Assembly: GCA_035542575.1 (NCBI GenBank)
Contig: DATKLE010000037.1
Location: 1-64,000, forward strand
Direction of reading: 5' to 3'
Length of the DNA: 64,000 bases
Origin: JAIQET01 sp035542575
GTDB taxonomy: Bacteria > Acidobacteriota > Terriglobia > Terriglobales > Acidobacteriaceae
Shown: positions 51,792 to 59,660 of the stretch, piece by piece
Numbering within the stretch: the stretch's first letter is position 1
How the letters are laid out: each line of letters starts with the position of its first letter
Made by a program: the position numbers and the translations under genes
The notes under the pieces: model-generated
What the model saw: the letters and a program-made list of their open reading frames with translations, nothing else
The model's database searches: none
Told to the model about the DNA's origin: nothing

Positions 51792-52865
51792 ATGAAGGCG
51801 AGAGTTTCTGTCTACGTCAGCGCGCTTGCGCTTCTCTTGGTCTTGGGGATTGCTGTGGGTTGCACCAAGGCCCCGAACGACGCACAAATCACCAGTGACG
51901 TCCAGACCAGCTTCAGCGCGGATTCCGGCTTGCAGGGCAAACAACTGGGCGTACAGGCAGCGAACGGAACGGTGACGCTCACCGGCACCGTGGACAACGA
52001 CGCCCAACGTGAGGCTGCGGCGCGATATGCGGCCGCTGTGCCGGGCGTGAAGCAGGTTGTCAACAACCTCAGTGTGACTCCGGCCGCGGCGCCCGCCGAG
52101 ACGGCTCAGGAGCAACCCGCACCCGAAGCCAAACCTTCACCGGCGCCTGCTCCTAGACGGCATCGCAGTACGCCTCGGGCCCGCACCCTGCCCACTTCCG
52201 CCAGCGAAGGTGCTGCCCCGGTCGCCGCGGCAGCGCCGGCGGCAGCCAGCGCGCCGATGGCGGCGACGTCCGCAGCGCCCAGCACCCCTCCGCCCCCTCC
52301 GCCGCCCCAGAAGGTGACAATCCCTTCTGGCACGACGCTGGCGGTGCGGCTGGTGGACACCATTGATACCGAAACCAGCCAGCCCGGCCAGACCTTCCAC
52401 GCCACGCTGGATTCTCCCCTGGCTTACGAGGGCGATGTCGTAGTCCCTTCGGGCTATGACGTCGAGGGCCACATCGTGGACGTGAGGAGCGCCGGAAAGT
52501 TTGCTGGACAGTCGGTGCTGGCCCTGCAACTGGACCGGATCGCGGTTGGCAGCAAGTACTACAACCTCCAGACCGACCAGTACCGGCGGCAAGGTACGTC
52601 CCGTGGCAAGAATACGGCTGAGAAAGTCGGGGCGGGCGCAGGCATCGGTGCCATTATCGGAGCCATCGCCGGCGGCGGCAAAGGCGCCGCGATTGGCGCA
52701 GCCGCGGGCGGCGGACTTGGCGGCGGCGTACAAGCCGCAACCAAAGGCCAGCAGATCAAGCTGCCCTCCGAAACCGTCCTGAACTTTACCCTGCAGGCGC
52801 CTTTGACGGTCATTCCGGCAAAGGGACCGAATGAGGGACGCCAGAAAATGGACGTGAATCAGTAG
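51792..52865 (+). CDS. Lipoprotein with BON domain and glycine zipper
   Basis: This is a 357-residue envelope protein with a signal peptide and lipobox ending GIAVGC, so it is a probable lipoprotein. A BON domain (about 32-100, with VTLTGTVDNDAQREAAA and VKQVVNNLSV) is followed by a Pro/Ala-rich linker (about 105-170). A beta-rich C-terminal part (IPSGTTLAVRLVDTIDTETS) contains a glycine-zipper hairpin (GAGAGIGAIIGAIAGGGKGA). Such domains bind membranes or peptidoglycan and act in stress protection in other bacteria. A strong terminator follows, so it is a single-gene transcript. Confidence 0.8.
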   Translation: MKARVSVYVSALALLLVLGIAVGCTKAPNDAQITSDVQTSFSADSGLQGKQLGVQAANGTVTLTGTVDNDAQREAAARYAAAVPGVKQVVNNLSVTPAAAPAETAQEQPAPEAKPSPAPAPRRHRSTPRARTLPTSASEGAAPVAAAAPAAASAPMAATSAAPSTPPPPPPPQKVTIPSGTTLAVRLVDTIDTETSQPGQTFHATLDSPLAYEGDVVVPSGYDVEGHIVDVRSAGKFAGQSVLALQLDRIAVGSKYYNLQTDQYRRQGTSRGKNTAEKVGAGAGIGAIIGAIAGGGKGAAIGAAAGGGLGGGVQAATKGQQIKLPSETVLNFTLQAPLTVIPAKGPNEGRQKMDVNQ

Positions 52866-52880
52866 TTCGCCGAGGAAAAC

Positions 52881-52912
52881 AGGGCGCAGCCTGGGTGCTG
52901 CGCCCTTTCTTT
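52881..52912 (+). terminator. Rho-independent terminator
   Basis: AGGGCGCAGC (52881-52890) and GCTGCGCCCT (52897-52906) pair perfectly around CTGGGT, followed by TTCTTT. It ends the BON lipoprotein transcript. Confidence 0.85.
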
Positions 52913-53053
52913 GTCCCTGGTTGCCGGTTGCCTGTTCCCGACCAGTTAGCACACCTCCTTGTGATCAACCTCACAGTCGGGCGTACAATTCACCTCTAGA
53001 CTGAGACGTTGCCAGTTCTGGGATGTAGTTCGCGCAGTTACAAGGAGGGACGT

Positions 53054-53491
53054 ATGTCCACGCGTAGACTCATCTGGATTTTAGGGGCCCTGATTGGCCT
53101 TGCGCTCACGCTGGGAGCGCAGGAACAACCCAAGAAAACCATCAAGCATGTCCCCATCAAGTCCACGTCCGCAGCCTCCGGGCAGGAGATGTACAAGACG
53201 TACTGCGCGGTCTGCCACGGAACCGATGGCAAGGGCGGTGGCCCCGCGGCGGAGGCGTTGAAGACTCCGCCAACCGATCTGACCATGCTCAGCAAGAACA
53301 ACGGCGGCCAGTATCCCAGTATGAAGGTGGCTGCCACTATCCGGGGAGAGGCCAATCTCCCGGCGCACGGCTCTAAGGAAATGCCGGTCTGGGGCAAGTT
53401 GTTCTGGAGCATGAGCGGCGGACACGAGGCTGAGGTGCAGCAGCGCGTGACCAACCTCAACAGTTATATCGAGTCTCTGCAGGTCAAGTAA
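53054..53491 (+). CDS. Exported class I cytochrome c-like protein
   Basis: This 145-residue periplasmic protein has a signal peptide (RRLIWILGALIGLALTL) and one heme-attachment motif CAVCH (residues 51-55). A later Met in GSKEMPVWGKLF is the likely second axial ligand. The start ATG 53054 has GGAGGG upstream; the longer frame to 53009 has no such site. GTDGKGGGPAAEALKTPPTDL is typical of c6/c552-like electron carriers. The redox partner is unknown. Confidence 0.85.
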   Translation: MSTRRLIWILGALIGLALTLGAQEQPKKTIKHVPIKSTSAASGQEMYKTYCAVCHGTDGKGGGPAAEALKTPPTDLTMLSKNNGGQYPSMKVAATIRGEANLPAHGSKEMPVWGKLFWSMSGGHEAEVQQRVTNLNSYIESLQVK

Positions 53492-53520
53492 GCGCCTTCG
53501 CCGAGGAGCTTGCACTCGTC

Positions 53521-53550
53521 ACCGGGCCCGGGCAGATCGCCGGGCCTGGT
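53521..53550 (+). terminator. GC hairpin after the cytochrome gene
   Basis: ACCGGGCCCGG (53521-53531) and CCGGGCCTGGT (53540-53550) pair over 11 bp with one G-U around an 8-nt loop, 29 bp after the cytochrome stop. No T-run follows. The rest of the 298-bp gap to 53789 contains no supported gene. Confidence 0.4.
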
Positions 53551-53713
53551 CGCAACACGCCCAACCTCGACAAGAGAATTGCGGTTCGGCTCGGCCCGGA
53601 CTTGTCGTGCCGAGAAGTTGCGGAACGTACCAGATCCGTCACCACCGCGCGCTAAGTGCGCCAGCAGCAATCTGTTACTGCTTGATGCCCATCCGTACAG
53701 TACCTTTGGTACC

Positions 53714-53744
53714 TTGGGTTCAGCCTACGTATTCACCGTATAAT
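53714..53744 (+). promoter_or_regulatory. Possible promoter of the prepilin peptidase gene
   Basis: A perfect TATAAT (53739-53744) has TTGGGT (53714-53719) 19 bp upstream, a rather long spacer. The start would be about 40 bp before the GTG at 53790. Confidence 0.4.
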
Positions 53745-53789
53745 CAAGGCCAAACCAGCAGAAATCTGCACTCTTGAGCAAAGGGCACG

Positions 53790-54713
53790 GTGGACCCTGC
53801 TTTGGCATTGGCGATTTTCGCGGTGGGGCTGGCCTTCGGCAGCTTCCTGAATGTGTGTATCTACCGGCTGCCGCGTGATCTTTCCGTGGTTCTTCCCAGT
53901 TCCGCTTGTCCGGCTTGCCACCAGCCGATCCGTTTCTACGACAATATCCCGGTGCTGAGCTGGTTGATTCTGGGTGGCCGCTGCCGCCACTGCAAAGCGC
54001 GCATCACGCCGCGCTATCTGGTAGTCGAACTGCTGACCGGAGCGCTTTTTCTCGCCTGCTACGCGCATTTTGGCCTCACGCTTGCCACTCTGAAATACTG
54101 CGTTTTCGGGTTTCTGCTGCTGGGCCTGATTTTCACCGACGCCGAAACTCAACTGCTGCCGGACAAAATGACGCTGCCCGGGCTCGTCTTAGGATTGCTT
54201 TTCAGCCTGGTCGTCCCGGTCAATGATCTGGCCTCGCAATTTCTGCCCGGATTATTTTCCCTGCCCGTGAGCTCGGACATCGCCTCCCACCTGCTGTCGC
54301 TGGTGGACGCTGTGCTGGGGACGGCGGTCGGGGCCTCGTTTGTTTACGGCGCTGGGGCGATTTACTTGCGCGCCCGCGGTGTGGAAGGCATGGGTTTCGG
54401 CGACGTCAAACTGATGGCGATGATCGGCGCGTTTCTGGGATTCAAGCTTACGATCTTCACCCTGTTTGCCGCCTCGATTGCAGGATCAATTTTCGGGCTG
54501 TCCACGGTGTTCGTGGTTTGGATCAAACGCACGCGCCGGCGCATGGCTCGCCATCACGAGACGGCCCGCGAGGCGCGGCAGCGTGCCTGGGAGTCGGCCG
54601 CCATTGCGCTGCGCCGGCACCAGATGCCATTCGGGGTATTCCTCGGCAGTATGGCGATGGTCGCCTCCTTTTTTGGCAACCAGTTTCTGCACTGGTACTG
54701 GGGGCGGATGTGA
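53790..54713 (+). CDS. Prepilin peptidase (A24 family, PilD-like)
   Basis: This inner-membrane aspartic peptidase cleaves the leaders of prepilins and methylates the new N-terminus. The 307-residue protein shows AFGSFLNVCIYRLP, the cytoplasmic cysteine pairs CPACHQP and CRHCKAR, and the two catalytic Asp sites FTDAETQLLPD and GMGFGDVKLMAMIGAFLG. Seven or eight hydrophobic segments are visible. An extra basic stretch (RTRRRMARHHETAREARQ) precedes the last helix. The start is GTG 53790. It would process the pseudopilins at 6.0-6.9 kb. The following PAS gene overlaps its stop (ATGTGA). Confidence 0.9.
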   Translation: MDPALALAIFAVGLAFGSFLNVCIYRLPRDLSVVLPSSACPACHQPIRFYDNIPVLSWLILGGRCRHCKARITPRYLVVELLTGALFLACYAHFGLTLATLKYCVFGFLLLGLIFTDAETQLLPDKMTLPGLVLGLLFSLVVPVNDLASQFLPGLFSLPVSSDIASHLLSLVDAVLGTAVGASFVYGAGAIYLRARGVEGMGFGDVKLMAMIGAFLGFKLTIFTLFAASIAGSIFGLSTVFVVWIKRTRRRMARHHETAREARQRAWESAAIALRRHQMPFGVFLGSMAMVASFFGNQFLHWYWGRM

Positions 54714-55570
54714 GGCTGCTGAGCAATCCCATCCTGCTGCGCATGGCGATCGTTCTGGTCGCCGCAGCCTTCGCCTTCGTCATGGGGATGCTGCTGGTGC
54801 GCCGCATGCGGCGCTCCCTGACCGAAGAGGCTTCGGTGACTGAGGATTCCTCTTCGCCGGAAAAATTCCCTTTGCACACTTACCACGCCGTGATTCAGCA
54901 ACTCAAGCAGCAGAAGCATGAATTGCTGAGCGAGCAGCAAATGGAACGGCGACGCGCCAAGACCTCGGAGAACATCAGCGCCGCGGTGTTATCGAACCTG
55001 TCGAGCGGCGTGATGTTCTTTAGCCCGAATGGTCTGATTCGCCAAGCCAATACCGCGGCCAAACAGATTCTCGGATTCGCCTCGCCGATTGGGATGAACA
55101 CCGCGGAAGTCTTCCGTGACGCGTCCTTGCTGCCCGCTTCCGGATCGCGAATGAGCCTGGCCGAAGCGGTCCAGGCCAGCTTGCGGGAGAAGACGCCGCT
55201 GCGACGTTTGGAAGCTCGCTACGTAACTCCTGCAAAAGAGGAGCGGCTGCTGGACATCACGGTAACCTCGGTGTATGCGCCCAATGGCGATGTCCTGGGC
55301 GCGGCCTGTCTGATCAATGACCAGACCGAGATCGCACAGATTCGACGGCAGCAGGAGTTGCGCGGAGAAATGTCGGCCGAGATGGCGCTGGAGCTGCGTA
55401 ATTCACTGGCCACTATTTCAGGTTACGCGCAACAACTGGCCGCCAGCCGTGATCCGGAATTAGCACGGCAGTTGGCGGCTGACATTGCCGCGGAGTCGGC
55501 CCATTTGGGTCGTACCATCGGAGGCTTCCTCGCGGGCGCCAGAGCCGCGCAGGCTGCCTCGCAAGCTTAA
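54710..55570 (+). CDS. Membrane-anchored PAS protein with histidine-less DHp-like helix
   Basis: This is a 286-residue protein. A membrane helix (about 9-28) is followed by a coiled-coil-like helix (QLKQQKHELLSEQQMERRR), a PAS domain (about 85-210, VLSNLSSGVMFFSPNGLIRQ) and a histidine-kinase dimerisation-like helix pair. In the H-box the sequence is MALELRNSLATISGYAQ: the phosphoacceptor His is replaced by Leu227. No HATPase domain follows. It therefore cannot be a conventional kinase. The GTG start overlaps the prepilin peptidase stop, so the two are translationally coupled. The function is unknown, perhaps dimeric sensing. Confidence 0.75.
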   Translation: MRLLSNPILLRMAIVLVAAAFAFVMGMLLVRRMRRSLTEEASVTEDSSSPEKFPLHTYHAVIQQLKQQKHELLSEQQMERRRAKTSENISAAVLSNLSSGVMFFSPNGLIRQANTAAKQILGFASPIGMNTAEVFRDASLLPASGSRMSLAEAVQASLREKTPLRRLEARYVTPAKEERLLDITVTSVYAPNGDVLGAACLINDQTEIAQIRRQQELRGEMSAEMALELRNSLATISGYAQQLAASRDPELARQLAADIAAESAHLGRTIGGFLAGARAAQAASQA

Positions 55571-55633
55571 TTTGACTAAGGGCCGTTGCGGCCGGTGTTC
55601 GCGGGTGCAACGGCACAAAAGGATGGAGCAACT

Positions 55634-56305
55634 ATGAAGCGCATCACGTTGGTTTGGCTGGCTGGGCTCATGCTCGCGGGTCTGCTTGTTACCTTGGCTG
55701 GCGCCCAGTCAGAGTCACTCGGCGATTATGCCCGGTCGGTCCGCAAGGAAAAGAAGCAACCCGCGGCCAAGCAGTTCGACAACGACAATATCCCGAAACA
55801 AACTACTATCAGTGTCGTGGGAGCCAAGCCCGCAGAGCCGGACAACACTGCGGAGCAGAACGGCGACAACACGGGCACGGCCGAATCCAACTCCGACGCC
55901 CAAGCCGCTCCCCAAGATGGCGACCAGGCGCAGGCCGCATCCCAGCCGGAGCAGCAGGCCGGCGACTCCGCGCAGCCGACGGACACCAATCCCGAACAAT
56001 CCTCCGAAGAGCGGCAGAAGGCCTACGAGGAGTGGCAGAAGAAGATCGCCGCGCAGAAGGACAAGGTTGACCTGCTCGCCCGCGAGTTAGACGTCGCGCA
56101 GCGTGAATACCGCCTGCGGGCTGCCGCCTTCTACGCCGATGCCGGCAACCGCCTGCGTAACTCTGGCGCCTGGGACCAGGAAGACGCCCAGTATAAGAAG
56201 CAGATTGCCGACAAACAGAAGGCCGTGGACGACGCCAAGAAAGAACTGGACGACATGCAGGAGCAGGCGCGAAAATCCGGCGTGCCGGCCAGCAAACGGG
56301 AGTAG
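55634..56305 (+). CDS. Exported coiled-coil protein of unknown function
   Basis: This is a 223-residue protein with a signal peptide (ITLVWLAGLMLAGLLVTLAGAQ). A low-complexity Gln/Asp/Ala-rich stretch (about 65-135) is followed by a long charged coiled coil (YEEWQKKIAAQKDKVDLLAR, QKAVDDAKKELDDMQEQAR). The segment SLGDYARSVRKEKK after the cleavage site is a short conserved-looking motif. I do not recognise a family. It is followed by a terminator and is a single-gene unit, probably periplasmic. Confidence 0.7.
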   Translation: MKRITLVWLAGLMLAGLLVTLAGAQSESLGDYARSVRKEKKQPAAKQFDNDNIPKQTTISVVGAKPAEPDNTAEQNGDNTGTAESNSDAQAAPQDGDQAQAASQPEQQAGDSAQPTDTNPEQSSEERQKAYEEWQKKIAAQKDKVDLLARELDVAQREYRLRAAAFYADAGNRLRNSGAWDQEDAQYKKQIADKQKAVDDAKKELDDMQEQARKSGVPASKRE

Positions 56306-56321
56306 TACGTTGCCAAGGTTC

Positions 56322-56351
56322 AAGCCTCCGGCCAAGGCCGGGGGCTTTTCT
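56322..56351 (+). terminator. Rho-independent terminator
   Basis: AAGCCTCCGG (56322-56331) pairs with CCGGGGGCTT (56338-56347; one G-U) around CCAAGG, then TTTC. It lies after the coiled-coil protein gene. Confidence 0.75.
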
Positions 56352-56387
56352 CTTCGATCAGCTGACTCGAGACCGATCGCAGATCTG

Positions 56388-56891
56388 CTAGGTCAGTGCC
56401 CGCAGCCGCTGAATCTGCTTGAGATGATGCCGGCCATGCACCCAGTGAAACTTGCGCCATTGCTGTGCGGTCAGGGGACCGAGGATGGGATGATCGACAA
56501 CTCGCGTACTCTTGCCGTAACGCGCTTCACACTTGGCGATGACTTGGTCCATGGCCGCGATCTGAGGGCCGATGTCGGCCATGACCCGTTCCGTGGGGGT
56601 GCCCTTGGGCCGCGACACCTTCGGCGCCTCCCGGCCAGAGGGGAAATACCCTGCTCCGGTGACCACGGCAGTCCGGAAGCGCTGCTTCATCGTCGGTGAG
56701 CCGGCCAGCGGCTTTCCCTGGTCCAGGCAGCGCTCGAATCCCTTTACCGTCCCCGTGTAGGTCAGGTAGAGATGCTCCAGCACCTCCGCGGTGCTCCACT
56801 TCCCTTCCGGATGGCGCGTCAACTCCTCCGGTGTCATGCCTTGGGTCGCGGAGGTAATCGCTTCGTGTAACCGTCGCAGGTACGAATCCAT
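56388..56891 (-). CDS. DinB-like (DUF1569-type) protein
   Basis: This 167-residue four-helix protein resembles the DinB/YfiT superfamily, which use three His for metal. Candidate ligands are in AEVLEHLYLTY and WVHGRHHLKQIQRL. ATG 56891 is chosen because the helix DSYLRRLHEAI begins there; an upstream in-frame start (56945) adds an unrelated stretch. Possible roles include thiol-dependent transferases, but no substrate can be deduced. It is divergent from the lipoprotein at 56972. Confidence 0.75.
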   Translation of the reverse strand: MDSYLRRLHEAITSATQGMTPEELTRHPEGKWSTAEVLEHLYLTYTGTVKGFERCLDQGKPLAGSPTMKQRFRTAVVTGAGYFPSGREAPKVSRPKGTPTERVMADIGPQIAAMDQVIAKCEARYGKSTRVVDHPILGPLTAQQWRKFHWVHGRHHLKQIQRLRALT

Positions 56892-56971
56892 ACTCAGCCC
56901 TCTCGCTCCATCTAGTAGAATGAGCCGCAGTATCTCCGGTTGCAAAATTTCATACGCATTGGAAGGTGGCC

Positions 56972-57586
56972 ATGAGAAAGCTGCTGATGGCGTTGCTGGC
57001 GCTCGTCCTGATGGTTGGTTGCACGTCCGAACCCACCAAGCCGGCGGAGAAACCTCAGCCTAAGCCTCCAGAGTATGTGACCGGGCGGACCGCCTTCCAG
57101 AAGCTCTATGTGGCGGCCCGCGGCTGGCAGCGCGATGCGCAGCCCTATCGCCTGGAATCGCAGATCACATCGGACTGCAAGGGCAAGGAGGGCAAGTCCG
57201 CCATCTGGCGCGCCTCGTTCGCTTCTCCCGCGCAGCGCAGTGCGAAACCGTATGTGTGGTCGGGGACCGATGTCGCGGACGCACCCTCCCGCGGGGTCAA
57301 TCCCGGCGTCGAAGACACCTACAGTCCCACGAACTCTTCCACCCAGGTCTTCGACATAGCGTTCTTGAAAGTGGACTCCGACAAGGCGTTCGAAGTGGCC
57401 CAAGCGCACGGCGGGGACAAACTGCTGCAGACAAACCCGGACACCCCCGTCCTTTACCTGCTCGACTGGAGCAGCGCGACCAATGAACTCATCTGGCACG
57501 TGATTTACGGCACCAGCCGTGATGAGGCAAAGCTGAGAGTGGCCGTAAATGCCAGCAGCGGGGACTTTTTGCGGGTGGAGAAGTAG
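56972..57586 (+). CDS. Lipoprotein of unknown function
   Basis: This 204-residue protein has a signal peptide with lipobox LMVGC (residues 12-16 region), a Pro/Lys-rich linker and a globular domain: FQKLYVAARGWQRDAQPYRL, KSAIWRASFASPAQRSAKPY, ELIWHVIYGTSRDEAKLRVA, with a final VNASSGDFLRVEK resembling a PepSY-like strand. ATG 56972 has GGAAGG upstream. It is convergent with the TPR gene. I cannot name a family. Confidence 0.75.
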   Translation: MRKLLMALLALVLMVGCTSEPTKPAEKPQPKPPEYVTGRTAFQKLYVAARGWQRDAQPYRLESQITSDCKGKEGKSAIWRASFASPAQRSAKPYVWSGTDVADAPSRGVNPGVEDTYSPTNSSTQVFDIAFLKVDSDKAFEVAQAHGGDKLLQTNPDTPVLYLLDWSSATNELIWHVIYGTSRDEAKLRVAVNASSGDFLRVEK

Positions 57587-57609
57587 CACCGGCCGGCGCA
57601 AGAGGCCTC

Positions 57610-58188
57610 TTACTGCTTAGGCTTGGCCTGCGCTTGACTCTTTTCTTCCGGGGCCTTCAACTCGGCGAGCGCTTTCTTGGCCTCTTTGGAAAACGGTCCG
57701 TCGGGCAGAATCTTCAGATAGGCCTCGTAGTGCACCCGAGCTTCCTCGGGCTGGTCCATTTTTTCCAGGCATTGGGCCATGCGGAAGTTGGCCACGGCGT
57801 CGTTGTTCTTCCAGTACAGCGCCTCGCGATAGCGGTCGAGCGCTGCCCGGTAGTTTTTCCGCCTGAAGTAGAAGTCCCCGACTTCCACGTCCTTGGCCGC
57901 CTTGTGCGGATTCCAGGGGTGAAACTCCTGCACATCCCCGGAGGCGTCGGACTCGGTAACGTCAGCGTTGCCGCTGAAGGGATGATTTTTGGCGTCGTCC
58001 TTGGGCGGGCTGAGATCAATCCGGGTATCGCGGCTGGAACTCTCCCCCGCCTCCTTCTCCCGATCCGAGCGTGGCGGAGGCTGATTAGCCCCGGGACTCT
58101 GGTCGGAGTGGGGCACGGTCTCCACCTGGGCGACCACCCATCCTCCGAGACATAACGAGACAACCAGCACAGCAACCCAACGAGACAT
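57610..58188 (-). CDS. Exported TPR-repeat protein
   Basis: This 192-residue protein has a signal peptide (AVLVVSLCLGGWVVAQ), a low-complexity acidic region (about 20-90), and two or three TPR units: DVEVGDFYFRRKNYRAALDR, AVANFRMAQCLEKMDQPEEA and YLKILPDGPFSKEAKKALA. The tail is Lys/Glu/Ala-rich. It resembles small TPR (BamD/CpoB-like) periplasmic proteins. The partner is unknown. Confidence 0.8.
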   Translation of the reverse strand: MSRWVAVLVVSLCLGGWVVAQVETVPHSDQSPGANQPPPRSDREKEAGESSSRDTRIDLSPPKDDAKNHPFSGNADVTESDASGDVQEFHPWNPHKAAKDVEVGDFYFRRKNYRAALDRYREALYWKNNDAVANFRMAQCLEKMDQPEEARVHYEAYLKILPDGPFSKEAKKALAELKAPEEKSQAQAKPKQ

Positions 58189-58412
58189 GCTGCTATTTTA
58201 GCGCGGAAGGATGGAGAACAACTGCCGATTCCCAACTGTCAATGAGCAAGGGAGTCGGAAATCAGCCAGCCAGGATTGCTTTTGCCTTCCAGCCCCGTCT
58301 ATTCCCCCAGCAGACGCAGGACTCCAGGATTCCTACCATTCAGGAAGCGGGCCCTGTCGCTTGCTCTTCTGCCTCGGCTCCGGGAGCCATGTCCCGGGGT
58401 CGGGCAGAGGAC

Positions 58413-58449
58413 AAAAAAAATCAGGCCGTTCCATGGGGGTGGAACGGCC
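58413..58449 (-). terminator. Rho-independent terminator of the OmpA-like gene
   Basis: On the minus strand GGCCGTTCC (58449-58441) pairs with GGAACGGCC (58432-58424), followed by TGATTTTTTTT. The other part of the 302-bp gap 58189-58490 shows no gene. Confidence 0.9.
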
Positions 58450-58490
58450 CGTGTTGGCGAAGTCCTCCGGGGAGGAGGGAAAAACCAAAT

Positions 58491-59225
58491 CTACATGCTC
58501 GGCGGCGCCGGCTGATTCGCAGCCGTCGGCTGCGATGGAGTCTCACCGGTGGTGTTGGTCATCAGGCGCACATCCACGCGGCGGTTCTTGGCGCGCCCGG
58601 CTGAGGTCTTATTCGACTCCACCGGCTTGTCCTTGCCCAGCCCGATCAAATAAATCTTGTGGGCGGGAATATTGTGCTGCGAAGCCAGATACTGGATCAC
58701 AGAATCAGCGCGGCGCTCGCTCAGGCCGTAGTTGTAGTCCTGGCTGCCCACCGAATCCGTGCCACCTTCGACGGTAATGATGTAACCCTTCGTGTTAGGC
58801 ACGGCGGTGGCGAGCTCGTCCAGAGCTTCCTTGGCCTGCTTGGTAAGGTTGTCCTTGTCGAAGCCGAAGTGCACCGAAGCTTCGGTGACCACGCGGTAAT
58901 TGTCAAGATTGGCTACGGTGTTCTGCAGCGAATCCACGCGGTGCACCGCATTGTCGGCCAAGGTCTGGGCCTGAGCGGCTTGCTGGCTGGCGGCCTGTGC
59001 CTTCTGATCCACCTCCGCGGCCTTTGTCTGCACCTGCTGAATTCCGGCCTGCGCCCGGGCATCCACGTCCTTGATGGCATTGGTGTTCTTGGCGGTCAGG
59101 TCGTCCAACTCGTTGGTCTTGTTGATAAGCGGCGCGGTTTCCTGTTTCACATAGTTCTTGCTGGCGCAGCCTACTGTGACAACCAGGCACGCCGCCAACA
59201 GAACTGCTAAACCCATGCGATTCAT
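58491..59225 (-). CDS. OmpA-family lipoprotein (Pal-like)
   Basis: This 244-residue outer-membrane lipoprotein has lipobox VTVGC (residues 16-20), a long Ala/Gln-rich coiled coil (about 30-105, Lpp-like) and a C-terminal OmpA peptidoglycan-binding domain. The latter shows VHFGFDKDNLTKQAKEAL, ITVEGGTDSVGSQDYNYGLS, YLIGLGKDKP and GRAKNRRVDVRL. It should tether the outer membrane to peptidoglycan. It has AAGGAG before the ATG and a strong terminator after it. The short tail is Pro/Gln-rich. Confidence 0.9.
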   Translation of the reverse strand: MNRMGLAVLLAACLVVTVGCASKNYVKQETAPLINKTNELDDLTAKNTNAIKDVDARAQAGIQQVQTKAAEVDQKAQAASQQAAQAQTLADNAVHRVDSLQNTVANLDNYRVVTEASVHFGFDKDNLTKQAKEALDELATAVPNTKGYIITVEGGTDSVGSQDYNYGLSERRADSVIQYLASQHNIPAHKIYLIGLGKDKPVESNKTSAGRAKNRRVDVRLMTNTTGETPSQPTAANQPAPPSM

Positions 59226-59660
59226 CTTTAGAGGGCTCCTTCCTCTCTCATTTCAGCGATCTTGGGGTACCGAATGGTTTAAGTTCCGGGGGAGGCGTTT
59301 TCGCGTCCCGCCATGTACTTCAGCACGAGGGGTGCCAATCGTACCTTCGTGCTGCCGTGTGCCAAGTGATTGGATAGCAATAGTTTATACCAGGCTGGCA
59401 GAGGAGTGCAGGATGCAGCCGCGAAAAGTGGAATATGGGGGTGGGGAAAATTTATATGGTGAAGGGCCCGGCATAAACCGCATTCTGCCCGACTCAAGCC
59501 TGGGCCCTGCCAATGTTGGAGAGGCCACCACCCCGGCTTTTGAGCTTTCCTTGCGGAGCCAGGAGTTGGGGTCGTCCTGAATTGTGAGGCTGTAGCGCGG
59601 TCCACTTCGCCGGGGTCCGAAGTCTCATCGGCCTTCGAATAAAATAGAACCACTCCTCTG
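59226..59660. other. Intergenic region without a supported gene
   Basis: This 435-bp stretch between the OmpA-like gene and uvrC has only short frames. At 59464-59510 AGGGCCC and GGGCCCT flank about 32 bp and could form a hairpin. AT-rich pieces (GGAAAATTTATATGG near 59440 and AGTTTATACC near 59382) may hold promoters for both flanking genes. No RNA family was recognised. Confidence 0.5.

Noticed and set aside
59404..59580. Short frame upstream of uvrC
   Set aside because: No ribosome-binding site, no signal or domain; composition like the surrounding non-coding DNA.
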